From positions 21,558 through 85,557 of the forward strand of contig JAAMEZ010000028.1 in NCBI GenBank assembly GCA_013322215.1: a stretch of 64,000 nucleotides of DNA, in the 5' to 3' direction. The number at the start of each line of letters is the position of its first letter. Position 1 is the first letter of the stretch. The notes beneath the pieces were generated by a model. That model worked only from the letters and a program-made list of their open reading frames with translations, did no database searches and was not told the DNA's origin. Below are positions 27,668 through 36,452 of this stretch, in pieces. The stretch comes from Martinezella rhizogenes (GTDB lineage: Bacteria; Pseudomonadota; Alphaproteobacteria; Rhizobiales; Rhizobiaceae). A program made the translations under genes and the position numbers.

Positions 27668-28608
27668 CAGTAGCGTACCCTCGGATCAACCAGCAGGTAG
27701 AGCATGTCGATCGCAAAATTGATCAGGACATAGAGGCCGGCGATGACGAGCAAAGCCCCCTGGATCACCGGATAATCGCGGCGCAGCACCGCCGAGACGA
27801 CGAGGCTTCCGACCCCCGGCAGGCCGAAGACGGTCTCGGTGACGACAGCGCCGGAAATCAGGACTGCGGCGGTCAGCCCAAGGACGGTGAGAATTGGAAT
27901 GAGCGCGTTCTTCAGCGCATGTTTGAGGACGACGCGGCGCTCGATCAGGCCTTTCGCGCGGGCAGTGCGGATATAGTCGTCCCCGAGTACGTCGAGCATC
28001 GATGCGCGGGTGAAGCGCAGGATCAGCGCGGAGGAGACGAGGCCGAGTGCGACTGCCGGCAGCGTTAGATGGTACATGCGATCGAGGAAACTTGCGCCCG
28101 GTCCGCCATAGCCGGACACCGGGAAGATCCCCAAGCGCACCGCGAAGAATTGCATCAGGATGAGGCCGAGCCAGAAGCTCGGTATGCTCGCCGCCAGCAT
28201 ACCGATCGCCATCGAAGCCTGGTCGACGAGCGATCCGCGCCGATAGGCGGCATAGATGCCGATCGGCAGCGCGATAACGCCTGCGATGAGAAGCGAGAAC
28301 AGCGTCAGGAAAAAGGTCGGCTCGGCGCGTTCAAGAAGTGCGGAGGAGACCGGAATATTGAGAAAGATCGACTGACCGAGATCGCCCTTCAACAACTGCC
28401 CGACATAGAACAGGTATTGGACGATGATGGATTGGTCGAGGCCAAGCCGGGTGCGAAGTTCGGCAATATCCTGCGCGGTCGCATCCGGGCCGAGCATGAC
28501 GGCGGCCGGATCGCCAGGGGTCACGCGCACGATCACGAAGACGATCGTGACGACGAGAAACATCACGACGATCATGCCCGCAAGACGTTGAAGAATGTAG
28601 CGTATCAT
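27667..28608 (-). CDS. ABC transporter permease, DppB family
   Basis: This is a 313-residue inner-membrane permease. It starts MIRYILQRLAGMIVVMFLV, has the DppB-type VRVTPGDPAAVMLG periplasmic loop and the EAA loop DYIRTARAKGLIERRVVLKHALKNALIP. The ATG at 28608 gives the canonical DppB N-terminus; the frame continues upstream only into the RIME-like repeat. The next gene, the DppC permease, overlaps its stop as TGATG. The binding protein gene lies upstream beyond the repeat and a hairpin. Confidence 0.93.
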   Translation of the reverse strand: MIRYILQRLAGMIVVMFLVVTIVFVIVRVTPGDPAAVMLGPDATAQDIAELRTRLGLDQSIIVQYLFYVGQLLKGDLGQSIFLNIPVSSALLERAEPTFFLTLFSLLIAGVIALPIGIYAAYRRGSLVDQASMAIGMLAASIPSFWLGLILMQFFAVRLGIFPVSGYGGPGASFLDRMYHLTLPAVALGLVSSALILRFTRASMLDVLGDDYIRTARAKGLIERRVVLKHALKNALIPILTVLGLTAAVLISGAVVTETVFGLPGVGSLVVSAVLRRDYPVIQGALLVIAGLYVLINFAIDMLYLLVDPRVRY

Positions 28609-28621
28609 TGCGTCGGTTCCC

Positions 28622-28725
28622 AGAGTGGTTCCGCTTTTCTTCGAACCGCGGAACCACTCTATTTCTTTGTTCTCTCGCAATTCCGGACGGAAAACCGCTG
28701 CGCACTTTTCCTGGAATAGCTCTAG
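28622..28725. repeat. RIME-like palindromic element, copy 3 (full length)
   Basis: The first palindrome is AGAGTGGTTCCGC/GCGGAACCACTCT (28622-28660). The second, TTCCGGACGGAAAACCGCT with CGCACTTTTCCTGGAA, is almost identical to copy 1 at 14039-14144 and in the same orientation. It lies inside the operon between the binding protein and permease genes, 14 bases upstream of the DppB start, so it would be transcribed and fold in the mRNA. Confidence 0.78.
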
Positions 28726-28750
28726 GTCCGCAAACGGACAGGATCGGTAA

Positions 28751-28776
28751 CGGGCGCCGGTTGCGACCGGCGCCCG
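28751..28776 (-). terminator. GC-rich hairpin directly after the binding protein gene
   Basis: An 11-base perfect stem (GGGCGCCGGT at 28752-28761 against ACCGGCGCCC at 28766-28775, plus one outer C-G pair) with a 4-base loop. It begins 16 bases after the stop of the binding protein gene. No strong T-run follows on the transcribed strand, so partial termination or mRNA 3'-end protection is more likely than full termination. Confidence 0.6.
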
Positions 28777-28791
28777 AGCGCCTTGGGAGGC

Positions 28792-30318
28792 TTATTTCTT
28801 GATCGATGCGTTCCAGAAGTAGGGCCATGGCGCCGGGTCGACGCCTTGAAGCTTGGTGGAGATCGCCGCAACGGCGTTGAAGTCGCCGATCTTCATCATG
28901 GGAGCTTCGTCATAGATGGTCTTTTGAACGTTTGCCCAAAGCTCGATACGCTTCTTGGGATCGACCTCGGTGTTGAACGCGTCGATTGCCGCCTTGCTTG
29001 TCGGCGTCGTCCACCAGCCGGGAGAACTTGGCGACAGCGTGCCGATCAGCGCCGGTTCCGGCAGGAAGGGGCTGTGGCTGATGTAGATGTCCCACAGCGC
29101 CTTGTCGGTGCGGCGCTGGGTGAGTGTTGCCCAGTCGACCACCTGAAGGTCGACCGTGAAGCCCGCCTGTTTCAGATATTCGGCCGCGACCTGCGCCATC
29201 TTGTAGTGGAATTCGTATTGGCGGCTGGTCAGGATGCGGATCGGTTCGCCCTTATAGCCCGCGGCCTTGGCGGCGGCGGCAGCGGCTTCCGGATCGGCGA
29301 TGTTGTAGTTGCCCTTGACGCCGGCATCCGTGCTCCAGGTATAGGGGGCAGGGTACATATTGCCGTCGACTGTATAGAAATTCGTGCTGCCGAAGGCCGC
29401 TGCCAGCATATCCTCCATGCTGAGCGCCTGACGGATCGCCTTGCGGATCGCGATATTCTTCGTGATGCCGTCTGCGGTATTGAAGACGAAGACGGGATAG
29501 CCGAACGGCTTCAGGAGCAGCGGCTGGGTTGCCGAGGAGGACTTCAGCTTGTCGAAGGATTCGACCGGAAGACTGTCGATATAGTCGTACTGACCGGAAA
29601 TGGCCGCCTCGACGCGGGTATTGGCATCGGGAACCGGAACGAAGCGGATTTCGTCGAGATATTGATGGCGGGCGCCGCCGTAACCGTTGCTTTCCCCATC
29701 GCGCGGCTTGTAGCCGTCGAAGCGCACCAGCTGGATATATTGGTCGGGCTTGCGCTCCTTCAGCATGTAGGGGCCGGTGCCGATGAAGTCGGTCATCGTG
29801 TCCGCCTGCTTGCTGGCCGGAATGATGATGGCGGCGGAGTTGTTGAAGGCAAGCAGCGAGGTGAGCGGGGCGTAGGGTTGCTTCAGCTTGATGATGACAG
29901 TTGCCGGATCCTGGGCGGTGATCGATTCAATGAAGCCGCCCGCCTGCTTGCCGCGCGACGCCAGCTTGATCCAGCGGTTGAGCGAGGCGACCACGTCGTT
30001 GGAGGTCATGACGCTGCCGTCGTGGAACTTGATGCCGGTTCTGAGCTTGATCGTGTAGGTTTTGCCGTCGGCGCTGATCTCGGGCAGACTTTCGGCAAGC
30101 AGCGGCGTGACATTCCAGCTCTTGTCGAAGGTGTAGAGCGTTTCGAAGATGTGCTGCGTGACGATTCCGACGAGATCGGCCGTGGAGGTCATTGGATCGA
30201 GCGTCGGCGGCTCGCCGATCGTTGCGACGTTGATGACGCCGCCTTTTTCCTGGGCCATCAATAGCGAGGGGGCTGCAATCAAGGCAGCCGCAATCAGCAA
30301 GCCGGCACTTAGCTTCAT
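28792..30318 (-). CDS. ABC transporter substrate-binding protein, family 5 (dipeptide/oligopeptide-type)
   Basis: This is a 508-residue periplasmic binding protein of the DppA/OppA class. The signal peptide is MKLSAGLLIAAALIAAPSLL with cleavage near AQEKG. Family signatures are PPTLDPMTSTADL, LAESLPEISADGKTYTIKLR, FHDGSVMTSNDVVASLNR and FIGTGPYML. The ATG at 30318 has GGGAGAA upstream. It is the first gene of the transport operon with DppB, DppC, amidohydrolase and RidA downstream. The ligand could be a peptide, an N-acyl amino acid or a related amide; the catabolic genes suggest an amino compound. Confidence 0.92.
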   Translation of the reverse strand: MKLSAGLLIAAALIAAPSLLMAQEKGGVINVATIGEPPTLDPMTSTADLVGIVTQHIFETLYTFDKSWNVTPLLAESLPEISADGKTYTIKLRTGIKFHDGSVMTSNDVVASLNRWIKLASRGKQAGGFIESITAQDPATVIIKLKQPYAPLTSLLAFNNSAAIIIPASKQADTMTDFIGTGPYMLKERKPDQYIQLVRFDGYKPRDGESNGYGGARHQYLDEIRFVPVPDANTRVEAAISGQYDYIDSLPVESFDKLKSSSATQPLLLKPFGYPVFVFNTADGITKNIAIRKAIRQALSMEDMLAAAFGSTNFYTVDGNMYPAPYTWSTDAGVKGNYNIADPEAAAAAAKAAGYKGEPIRILTSRQYEFHYKMAQVAAEYLKQAGFTVDLQVVDWATLTQRRTDKALWDIYISHSPFLPEPALIGTLSPSSPGWWTTPTSKAAIDAFNTEVDPKKRIELWANVQKTIYDEAPMMKIGDFNAVAAISTKLQGVDPAPWPYFWNASIKK

Positions 30319-30348
30319 TGATATTCTCCCATTTATGTTCCACAATTA

Positions 30349-30370
30349 TGTTATATAGAATTTTATAACA
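30349..30370. promoter_or_regulatory. AT-rich palindrome TGTTATA-N8-TATAACA upstream of the SBP gene
   Basis: Perfect 7-base arms, 30349-30355 and 30364-30370, sit 31 bases upstream of the binding protein start. This is a probable operator overlapping its promoter. The cluster's IclR protein is the obvious candidate to bind it, although the sequence differs from the inverted repeat at 24094-24119. Its TATAAC halves also recall a Mo-box, but spacing and flanks differ. Confidence 0.5.
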
Positions 30371-30497
30371 GAATACAGGACACGCGCGGGCTGTCAATGG
30401 CAGCAAAAACAAGACCGCATAGGCTCGAATGCAAACAGGTTCAGTCTTGCCGAAATACTTTGGTCGGAGCAGATTGCAGCGATAGAGGAGATAGTGC

Positions 30498-32918
30498 ATG
30501 GCGCTTTACGATGCTTCCGGCTCCAACGTGAACGGTATCGAGCCTCGCTGGACGTCCAGCGCAAAGAGTGGAATTGGCACAGCACTTTCGCCAGCCTGCC
30601 GCATCTGGTTCACACTCAGTCATGGCATCCTGAACGAAGTCTACTATCCCCGCGTCGACAGCGCCTGTACCCGCGACATCGGATTGATCGTCACAGGTCC
30701 CAACGGTTATTTTTCGGATGAAAAGCGCGATACGGAGAGCGTCGTCACGACTGTCGAGGACGGCGTTCCGGCCTACCGGTTGATCAATACCGCAATCGAC
30801 GGCCGTTACCGGATCATCAAGCGCATCATCGTCGATCCGATGCGCAGCAGCTTGCTTCAGCAGATATCATTCGAGCCGCTTGAAGGAACGATCCACGATT
30901 ATCGCCTTTACCTGCTTGCCGCTCCGCATCTGGTCAACGCAGGTTACGGCAATACGGGCTGGGTGGGAGACTATAAGGGCACGCCGATGCTTTTTGCGAC
31001 GGGCACAGGCGGCGTCTCGCTTGCACTTGCCGTCAGCGGCGGCTGGCGGACAGCCTCTGCCGGCTATGTCGGCATTTCCGACGGATGGCAGCAGTTGCGG
31101 AAGGCGGCTCAACTGGACACGTCCCTTGCGCGCGCCGCCGATGGTAACGTCGCATTGACCGGCGAAATCGATCTGACCGGTGGCAGCGACACCGTCGTCG
31201 TATCGCTCGGCTTTGGTAGCCACGCCAAGGAAGCCGGCTACAATGCTCTTGCCAGTCTGCAGGCCGGCTATGAGAGCGCCGAGCGCAGCTATGTTTCCGA
31301 CTGGCGGACATGGCAGGATGGCTTGCTGGCGCTCGACGAACCGAGGGCACCGCCGCCCGAGCTCAATCGCTATCGGATATCGACAGCCGTTCTGGCAACG
31401 CACCGGCCTCTCTCCTTCGAGGGGCCGGCCGTTGCTTCTCTCTCCATTCCTTGGGGATTTGCCAAGGGAGATGAGGACCTCGGAGGCTATCATCTGGTCT
31501 GGCCGCGCGATCTGGTCGAGACCGCCGGCGGCTTCCTGGCCGCGGGTGCCTCGCAGGACGCGCTGCGGATTCTGGCCTATCTGCGCGTCATCCAGGAGGA
31601 GGATGGGCATTGGCCGCAGAATTGCTGGCTGGATGGTGAGCCTTACTGGACCGGGATACAGATGGATGAGTGCGCTTTCCCGATCCTGCTTGCGGATGCA
31701 CTGCGTCGCGAGGGAGCGCTAACGGGCAAATTGCTCTTGTCCTATATGCCGATGGTCGAACGCGCCGCGCGCTATGTGGTCATCAACGGCCCCGTCACCG
31801 GTGAGGACCGTTGGGAAGAGGATGGCGGCTTTTCTCCCTTCACGTTGGCGGTTGAAATCGCTGCCCTGCTGGCGGCGGCCGACATTCTGGAAATTGCCGG
31901 GCAAACGCACAATGCGGACTACTTGCGGCAGACTGCCGATGCCTGGAATGACCAGGTCGAGCGCTGGACCTATGTCAGCAGCGATGCGGAGAGCTCGGGC
32001 CTAGGGGTCAAGGGCTACTATGTCCGTATTGCGCCTCCGGAAATAGCCGATGGAACCTCGCCGGCCGATGGTTTCGTGCCGATCAAGAACAGGCCGCCTG
32101 CCGAATCCTTTTTGCCGACCGCCCGCGTCGTCAGTCCCGATGCCTTGGCGCTGGTACGCTTCGGGTTGCGTGCCGCCGACGATCCCCGCATCCTCGACAC
32201 CGTCAGGGTTATCGACGCACAACTCAAATGCGACCTGCCGCAGGGCCGGCTATGGTACCGTTATACGGGTGACGGTTATGGCGAGCATGAAGACGGCGGG
32301 CCATTCGACGGCACCGGTATTGGGCGCCCGTGGCCGCTGCTTGCAGGCGAACGAGCCCATTATGAGCTCGCGGCCGGTCGACCGGAAGTCGCTCTGGAGC
32401 TGCTCAAGACACTCGAGCAGTCCGCAGGGGAGGGCGGGCTGTTGCCCGAACAGGTGTGGGACCAGCCCGATGTCCCGGAGCTGGGTCTTGTCCTCGGGAA
32501 ACCTTCCGGCAGCGCCATGCCGCTTGTCTGGGCTCATGCCGAGCATATCAAACTCTTGCGCTCGCTGAGAGACGGGGCCGTTTTCGACATGCCGCCGCAG
32601 GGTGTCGAGCGCTATGTGAAAAACAAGGTTACGGCACCCTTCGTGCTCTGGCGTTTCAACAATAAGCTGTCGCAGCTTTCCGTTGGCAAGCGTCTGCGGG
32701 TCGAGGTCATGGCCCGTGCCAGCGTTCGCTGGAGTCTCGATGGCTGGGCCAGCGTCAACGATACCGAAACGCGCCAAAATGGCTTCGGCATACATGTTGC
32801 GGAGCTGTCATGCGAGCGCCTGGCGAAAGGTGCGGTGATTGCCTTTACCTTTTACTGGCCCGACACCGACCATTGGGAAGGAGAGGATTTCTCCGTCTCG
32901 GTCTTTGAAGCGCCATAG
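30498..32918 (+). CDS. Glucoamylase/glucodextranase-type GH15 glycoside hydrolase, no signal peptide
   Basis: This is an 806-residue GH15 enzyme. An N-terminal beta-sandwich domain (to about residue 270) precedes the (alpha/alpha)6 barrel with WPRDLVETAGGF (about 335), WPQNCWLDGEPYWTGIQMDE (the general-acid region, about 375-395) and LLPEQVWDQPD, holding the probable catalytic base Glu (about 648). It releases glucose from the ends of alpha-glucans. The N-terminus MALYDASGSNVNGIEPRW lacks a signal peptide, so it probably works on intracellular oligosaccharide, glycogen or trehalose-like substrate. A glucokinase-like gene follows about 40 bases downstream, fitting immediate phosphorylation of the released glucose. 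Confidence 0.9.
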   Translation: MALYDASGSNVNGIEPRWTSSAKSGIGTALSPACRIWFTLSHGILNEVYYPRVDSACTRDIGLIVTGPNGYFSDEKRDTESVVTTVEDGVPAYRLINTAIDGRYRIIKRIIVDPMRSSLLQQISFEPLEGTIHDYRLYLLAAPHLVNAGYGNTGWVGDYKGTPMLFATGTGGVSLALAVSGGWRTASAGYVGISDGWQQLRKAAQLDTSLARAADGNVALTGEIDLTGGSDTVVVSLGFGSHAKEAGYNALASLQAGYESAERSYVSDWRTWQDGLLALDEPRAPPPELNRYRISTAVLATHRPLSFEGPAVASLSIPWGFAKGDEDLGGYHLVWPRDLVETAGGFLAAGASQDALRILAYLRVIQEEDGHWPQNCWLDGEPYWTGIQMDECAFPILLADALRREGALTGKLLLSYMPMVERAARYVVINGPVTGEDRWEEDGGFSPFTLAVEIAALLAAADILEIAGQTHNADYLRQTADAWNDQVERWTYVSSDAESSGLGVKGYYVRIAPPEIADGTSPADGFVPIKNRPPAESFLPTARVVSPDALALVRFGLRAADDPRILDTVRVIDAQLKCDLPQGRLWYRYTGDGYGEHEDGGPFDGTGIGRPWPLLAGERAHYELAAGRPEVALELLKTLEQSAGEGGLLPEQVWDQPDVPELGLVLGKPSGSAMPLVWAHAEHIKLLRSLRDGAVFDMPPQGVERYVKNKVTAPFVLWRFNNKLSQLSVGKRLRVEVMARASVRWSLDGWASVNDTETRQNGFGIHVAELSCERLAKGAVIAFTFYWPDTDHWEGEDFSVSVFEAP

Positions 32919-32958
32919 TACGAATTGTGCCGATCACGGATAGAAAGTGTGGACGAAG

Positions 32959-33699
32959 ATGAGCCAGGTAACAGAGAGCCGCAAAGCAAACGCAAAATCG
33001 AAGAAAACCGTGGCTCCGGCTGCGACGGAAGATCTCGTCGTCTTGGCAATCGATCTCGGCGGTTCGCATGTAAAGATGCGTCTTAGCTCCGGCGGTGAGC
33101 GCCGCGCGGCGGTTTCGGGCCCAACCATGTCGGCAAAGGAGATGGTTCAGGCCGTCAAGAAGCTGACGGGCGATTGGCAATACGACGTTATCGGCATGGG
33201 ATATCCAGGTCCGGTTTCGAACAACAGACCGGCGGCGGAGCCGCACAATCTCGGACCTGGCTGGCAGGATTTCGATTTTTCTTCCGCCTTCGGAAAGCCG
33301 GTCAAGCTCGTCAATGATGCCGTGATGCAGGCAATCGGCAACTATAAGGACGGCAACATGCTATTTCTCGGCCTCGGTACCGGGTTGGGTTCGGCTATGA
33401 TCGCCAATCATGTCTGCCTGCCCATGGAACTCGCACACCTGCCCTACAAGAAGCGCGACACTTTCGAAGATTTTATCGGCGAACGCGGGCTTGAAAAATA
33501 CGGCAAGAAAAAATGGCGCCAGTCGGTCGAGGAGATCGTGGAAAGGTTGCAGGCCGCGTTGTTGCCGCATGAAATCGTCATTGGCGGCGGCAATGCCGAA
33601 AAGCTCAAGGAGTTGCCCCCAGGTTGCCGTGTCGGCGAGAACGAAAATGCCTTCCTTGGGGGATTTCGTCTCTGGCAGGATGCAACACTGAGCTTCTAA
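32959..33699 (+). CDS. ROK-family glucokinase, polyphosphate-glucokinase-like
   Basis: This is a 246-residue sugar kinase of the ROK fold. It has the phosphate-binding LAIDLGGSHVKMRL (DxGGxxxK), the GMGYPGPVSNN stretch, VKLVNDAVMQAIG with the likely catalytic Asp, and the second phosphate loop FLGLGTGLGSAMI. The C-terminal zinc cluster of classical ROK repressors is missing, as in polyphosphate glucokinases (PpgK). It likely phosphorylates glucose made by the preceding glucoamylase. ATG 32959 was chosen; a GTG four codons upstream is the alternative. Whether ATP or polyphosphate is the donor cannot be told. Confidence 0.8.
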   Translation: MSQVTESRKANAKSKKTVAPAATEDLVVLAIDLGGSHVKMRLSSGGERRAAVSGPTMSAKEMVQAVKKLTGDWQYDVIGMGYPGPVSNNRPAAEPHNLGPGWQDFDFSSAFGKPVKLVNDAVMQAIGNYKDGNMLFLGLGTGLGSAMIANHVCLPMELAHLPYKKRDTFEDFIGERGLEKYGKKKWRQSVEEIVERLQAALLPHEIVIGGGNAEKLKELPPGCRVGENENAFLGGFRLWQDATLSF

Positions 33700-33764
33700 G
33701 CCTGCTTGTATCCTTTTGTCTTGAATGAGGCGCCGCCACTGTGACATTGACGGAGCGGCTGCCA

Positions 33765-34643
33765 TCAAAGCTTCTTGTCGCGAATGGTCATGACCCCGAA
33801 CGGATTGAATTTATATTCATCTTCGTCATAGCGGGTGTCGTCGGATAGAGTGGCCAGACGATCCGACAAAGACGCATCAACGCCTTCCCGCATCATTTGA
33901 TCGCCGATCTCGTCAATCAGAGCGGCGATTTCAAGTTGCTCCTCATTGGTCGACGGTTGCCGATCGTCTTTCCGGATAAAGGTAACGAGTACATCGGGCA
34001 ATCCGACCAGATGGTTCCCGACGCTTGCCATGCCCTCGGCATCGTCGCCGATGGGCCGGCGTGCAAAGGCCAGACGGCAGGTCTTGGCAAGTGTCAGCAG
34101 ATCATGGGAATCGGCTGCACTGCGCCCCTGCTCGGAGAGCTCTTTCCATCGCCGTACGCCGTGGGCCACGCCTGCGGTCTCGCCCTTTACGGCAATCGCA
34201 CCGTGATCGAGCATGTATTGCACGAACATCAGGGCTTTTGCAGATGTCGCAACGGCCGTTTCGGCCGCCATGGGCGGGCCGAGCACATAAAGGACGGATC
34301 CGTGCGTGGCGACGGCATCCTCGTCGGCCTCCTGATAGGCATTGGGGTCCACGCGGTCCCAGCAGATATTGAACGAACGGACCATGCGGTCGTCCGGCTC
34401 ATTCTGCGAACCGTCTTCATCGGCGGTGAAACCATCGCCTAATTGGGCGATGGCGGCACGGGCATTCTGCAGGAGCGCCGCAAGACCATTTTCTTCGCCG
34501 AGAAAGCAGAGCACATGACGCGGTTTATAGCTGGAACGGGAGGCTGCAAACGCCGACGGCTGGCTCGAAGCTTGGCTGGGAGACGGTCTACCCAGAATGA
34601 GACTGCCGAAGAATGCAAGAATGCCGCGCCGCATCGAATTCAT
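33765..34643 (-). CDS. Hypothetical exported protein, 292 aa
   Basis: I do not recognise this protein. From ATG 34643 it begins MNSMRRGILAFFGSLILGR, a likely Sec or weak twin-Arg signal, followed by a Ser/Ala-rich stretch. The body is acidic with HVLCFLGEENGLAALL near the N-terminus, FVQYMLDHGAIAVKGETAG in the middle and KFNPFGVMTIRDKKL at the end. The pattern recalls DUF4261-like proteins, but only faintly. An earlier in-frame ATG (34718) would add 25 residues and hide the signal; GAGGA before 34643 supports the shorter form. It is convergent with the glucokinase gene. Confidence 0.7.
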   Translation of the reverse strand: MNSMRRGILAFFGSLILGRPSPSQASSQPSAFAASRSSYKPRHVLCFLGEENGLAALLQNARAAIAQLGDGFTADEDGSQNEPDDRMVRSFNICWDRVDPNAYQEADEDAVATHGSVLYVLGPPMAAETAVATSAKALMFVQYMLDHGAIAVKGETAGVAHGVRRWKELSEQGRSAADSHDLLTLAKTCRLAFARRPIGDDAEGMASVGNHLVGLPDVLVTFIRKDDRQPSTNEEQLEIAALIDEIGDQMMREGVDASLSDRLATLSDDTRYDEDEYKFNPFGVMTIRDKKL

Positions 34644-34853
34644 TCCGGTGTCCTCATGGTTCAAATCGGCAGAGTTGAAGGCATTCACAACGACAGGGCT
34701 ACGCGCGCCATATCGCATTCGTTTTGTTTTCGTTGCAACCCGATTTTACTGCCATTTCAGCATCAGCGATTCTTCCAGCTCAGGAGCATGGCGTGAAGTT
34801 CGCGCATTGTGGGACAGGCTGCCCGATCTTTGCTCGTAAATGGGATAGCCGGC

Positions 34854-35780
34854 TCATGGGCTGTATTTCAACGACACTTTCTCCCGATGGACGATGTCGG
34901 CAAACAGCCGCAGCGCGCCACTTGGTTGTTCATCGCGCTGCGCAAGATAAAGTGGCGCTATGAGATTGGTGTGAGGGTCAAGCCTTAGATAGGCGATGCC
35001 GTTCGTTTCCAGTCGGGCGATCGATCCTGGAATGATCGAAATTCCGAGCCCGGCGGCAACCAGGCTGAGCGTTGACAGCAACCGGGGAGCTTCATGCCGT
35101 ATTTTCGGGCTGAAGCCGGCGGCAAGGCAGGCAGCTATGATGCCGTCATATAGTCCGGGGCCTGATGGGCGCCGGTAGAGGATGAAGGCTTCGTTCGCGA
35201 GTTCTGACAATCGAATAGGTCGTGGCTTTTCGCTTTTCGCCATCGCGATCGGATGACGATCGGGAAGAGCGACCAGCATCTCTTCATCGAGAATTCTTGA
35301 AATTATCAGCCCGCTCGACTGTGCAACGGGAGAGCGCACGAATGCGACATCGAGAAGGCCGGAATGCAGCATGGCGATCAGATCCGGCGTACTGGCTTCC
35401 TCAAGCTTTAGCGTAACATCGGGTGACGTCTCGCCGAGTGACCGGACAGCCGAGGTGACCAGCGGATGAAATGCAGCCGAACTGGTAAAGCCGATGGCGA
35501 GGCTTCCCTCCTCTCCGCGGGCATTGCGCCTCGTCGCTTCCATCGCAAGGTCGACGTCATGCAGGATGGCCCTTGCCCTCTCCACGAAGGTTCGGCCCGC
35601 ATCCGTCAGCTCGACGCCTCTCGGCAGACGTCTGAAAAGCGATGCACCGACGATCGCTTCCAGCTTGGCTATCTGCTGGCTGAGCGGCGGCTGCTGGATG
35701 CCGAGCCTTTCCGCAGCTCGGGTCATATGGCCCTCGTCGGCGACGGTTACAGCATAGCGAAGATGTCGAAGCTCGATCAT
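34854..35780 (-). CDS. LysR-family transcriptional regulator (BenM/CatR-like)
   Basis: This is a 308-residue LysR protein. The helix-turn-helix ELRHLRYAVTVADEGHMTRAA continues with PPLSQQIAKLE, the pattern of the BenM/CatM/CbbR group. The effector domain follows, with FVRSPVAQSSGL. ATG 35780 (MIELRHLRY) is the usual start form; ATG 35792 is also in frame. It is divergent from the split chromate transporter genes, and an inverted repeat lies between them, so it probably controls chrA expression. Confidence 0.9.
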   Translation of the reverse strand: MIELRHLRYAVTVADEGHMTRAAERLGIQQPPLSQQIAKLEAIVGASLFRRLPRGVELTDAGRTFVERARAILHDVDLAMEATRRNARGEEGSLAIGFTSSAAFHPLVTSAVRSLGETSPDVTLKLEEASTPDLIAMLHSGLLDVAFVRSPVAQSSGLIISRILDEEMLVALPDRHPIAMAKSEKPRPIRLSELANEAFILYRRPSGPGLYDGIIAACLAAGFSPKIRHEAPRLLSTLSLVAAGLGISIIPGSIARLETNGIAYLRLDPHTNLIAPLYLAQRDEQPSGALRLFADIVHREKVSLKYSP

Positions 35781-35789
35781 GGCATATCT

Positions 35790-35822
35790 CAAATATATGA
35801 ATACCAGTTAATCCATATATTG
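35790..35822. promoter_or_regulatory. Inverted repeat in the LysR-chrA divergent promoter
   Basis: CAAATATATG (35790-35799) faces CATATATTG (35814-35822) across 14 bases, an AT-rich dyad of the size used by LysR proteins. It lies between the LysR start and the first chromate transporter gene. Confidence 0.45.
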
Positions 35823-35885
35823 GACGCATGGTCGATGAAAGCCTATTTTGCCGCCTTGTTCGACATGAAGCACATAGGCCAAGAT

Positions 35886-36452
35886 ATGGACGCCATTTCC
35901 CCTCACAGCACCGTTCAACGCGAAAAGCCAACAGTCGCCGAACTCTTCTTCGGTTTTTTCAAACTCGGCCTCATCGGCTTTGGTGGGGTCTTGCCGCTCG
36001 CGCGCCGCATGGTGGTCGAGGATCGCAATTGGCTGACCGGAGAGGAGTTTACCGAGCTGCTTGGGCTCTGTCAGTTCCTGCCCGGCGGAAATATCATCAA
36101 TATGTCGGTTGCGATCGGCTCGAAATTTCAAGGTGTGGCGGGCGCTTTTTCAGCTCTTCTCGGCCTGATTGTCGCGCCGACGGCGATCGTGATCGGTCTC
36201 GGCGTCATTTACGATCAGTTCAACAGCGATCCGCGCATCCAGCACATGTTTGCCGGCCTTGCCGCAGCCGCAGCCGGCCTGCTGATCTCGATGGCCGTCA
36301 AGATCGTCCTGCCGTTGCGTCGCAGGCCCGTTGCCCTGGTCATTGCTGCGATTTGCTTTGCTGCCATCGCCATCGTCGGATTGCCCTTGCTGCCGACCAT
36401 GCTGGTTCTGGCACCTCTCAGCATCATCGCCACTTGGAAGCTTGAATCATGA
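35886..36452 (+). CDS. chrA: Chromate transporter, first half (ChrA N-type, CHR domain)
   Basis: This is a 188-residue membrane protein with one CHR domain: ELFFGFFKLGLIGFGGVLPL, then RMVVEDRNWLTGEEFTELLG and the LPGGNIINMSVAIG motif, with about five or six helices. In short-chain ChrA systems two such proteins make up the two halves of the usual long transporter. It would move chromate (or another oxyanion such as sulfate-like anions) across the inner membrane. ATG 35886 was chosen because an AGG lies at suitable distance; ATG 35865 is possible. Its stop overlaps the second half as ATGA. Confidence 0.88.
   Translation: MDAISPHSTVQREKPTVAELFFGFFKLGLIGFGGVLPLARRMVVEDRNWLTGEEFTELLGLCQFLPGGNIINMSVAIGSKFQGVAGAFSALLGLIVAPTAIVIGLGVIYDQFNSDPRIQHMFAGLAAAAAGLLISMAVKIVLPLRRRPVALVIAAICFAAIAIVGLPLLPTMLVLAPLSIIATWKLES

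Noticed and set aside
25829..27673. Open frame of about 614 codons on the plus strand across the amidohydrolase and DppC genes
   Set aside because: It crosses two well-supported genes on the other strand and shows no known motif.
28622..28680. N-terminal extension of the DppB permease into the repeat
   Set aside because: The frame stays open through the RIME-like element, but the ATG at 28608 gives the family's normal N-terminus.
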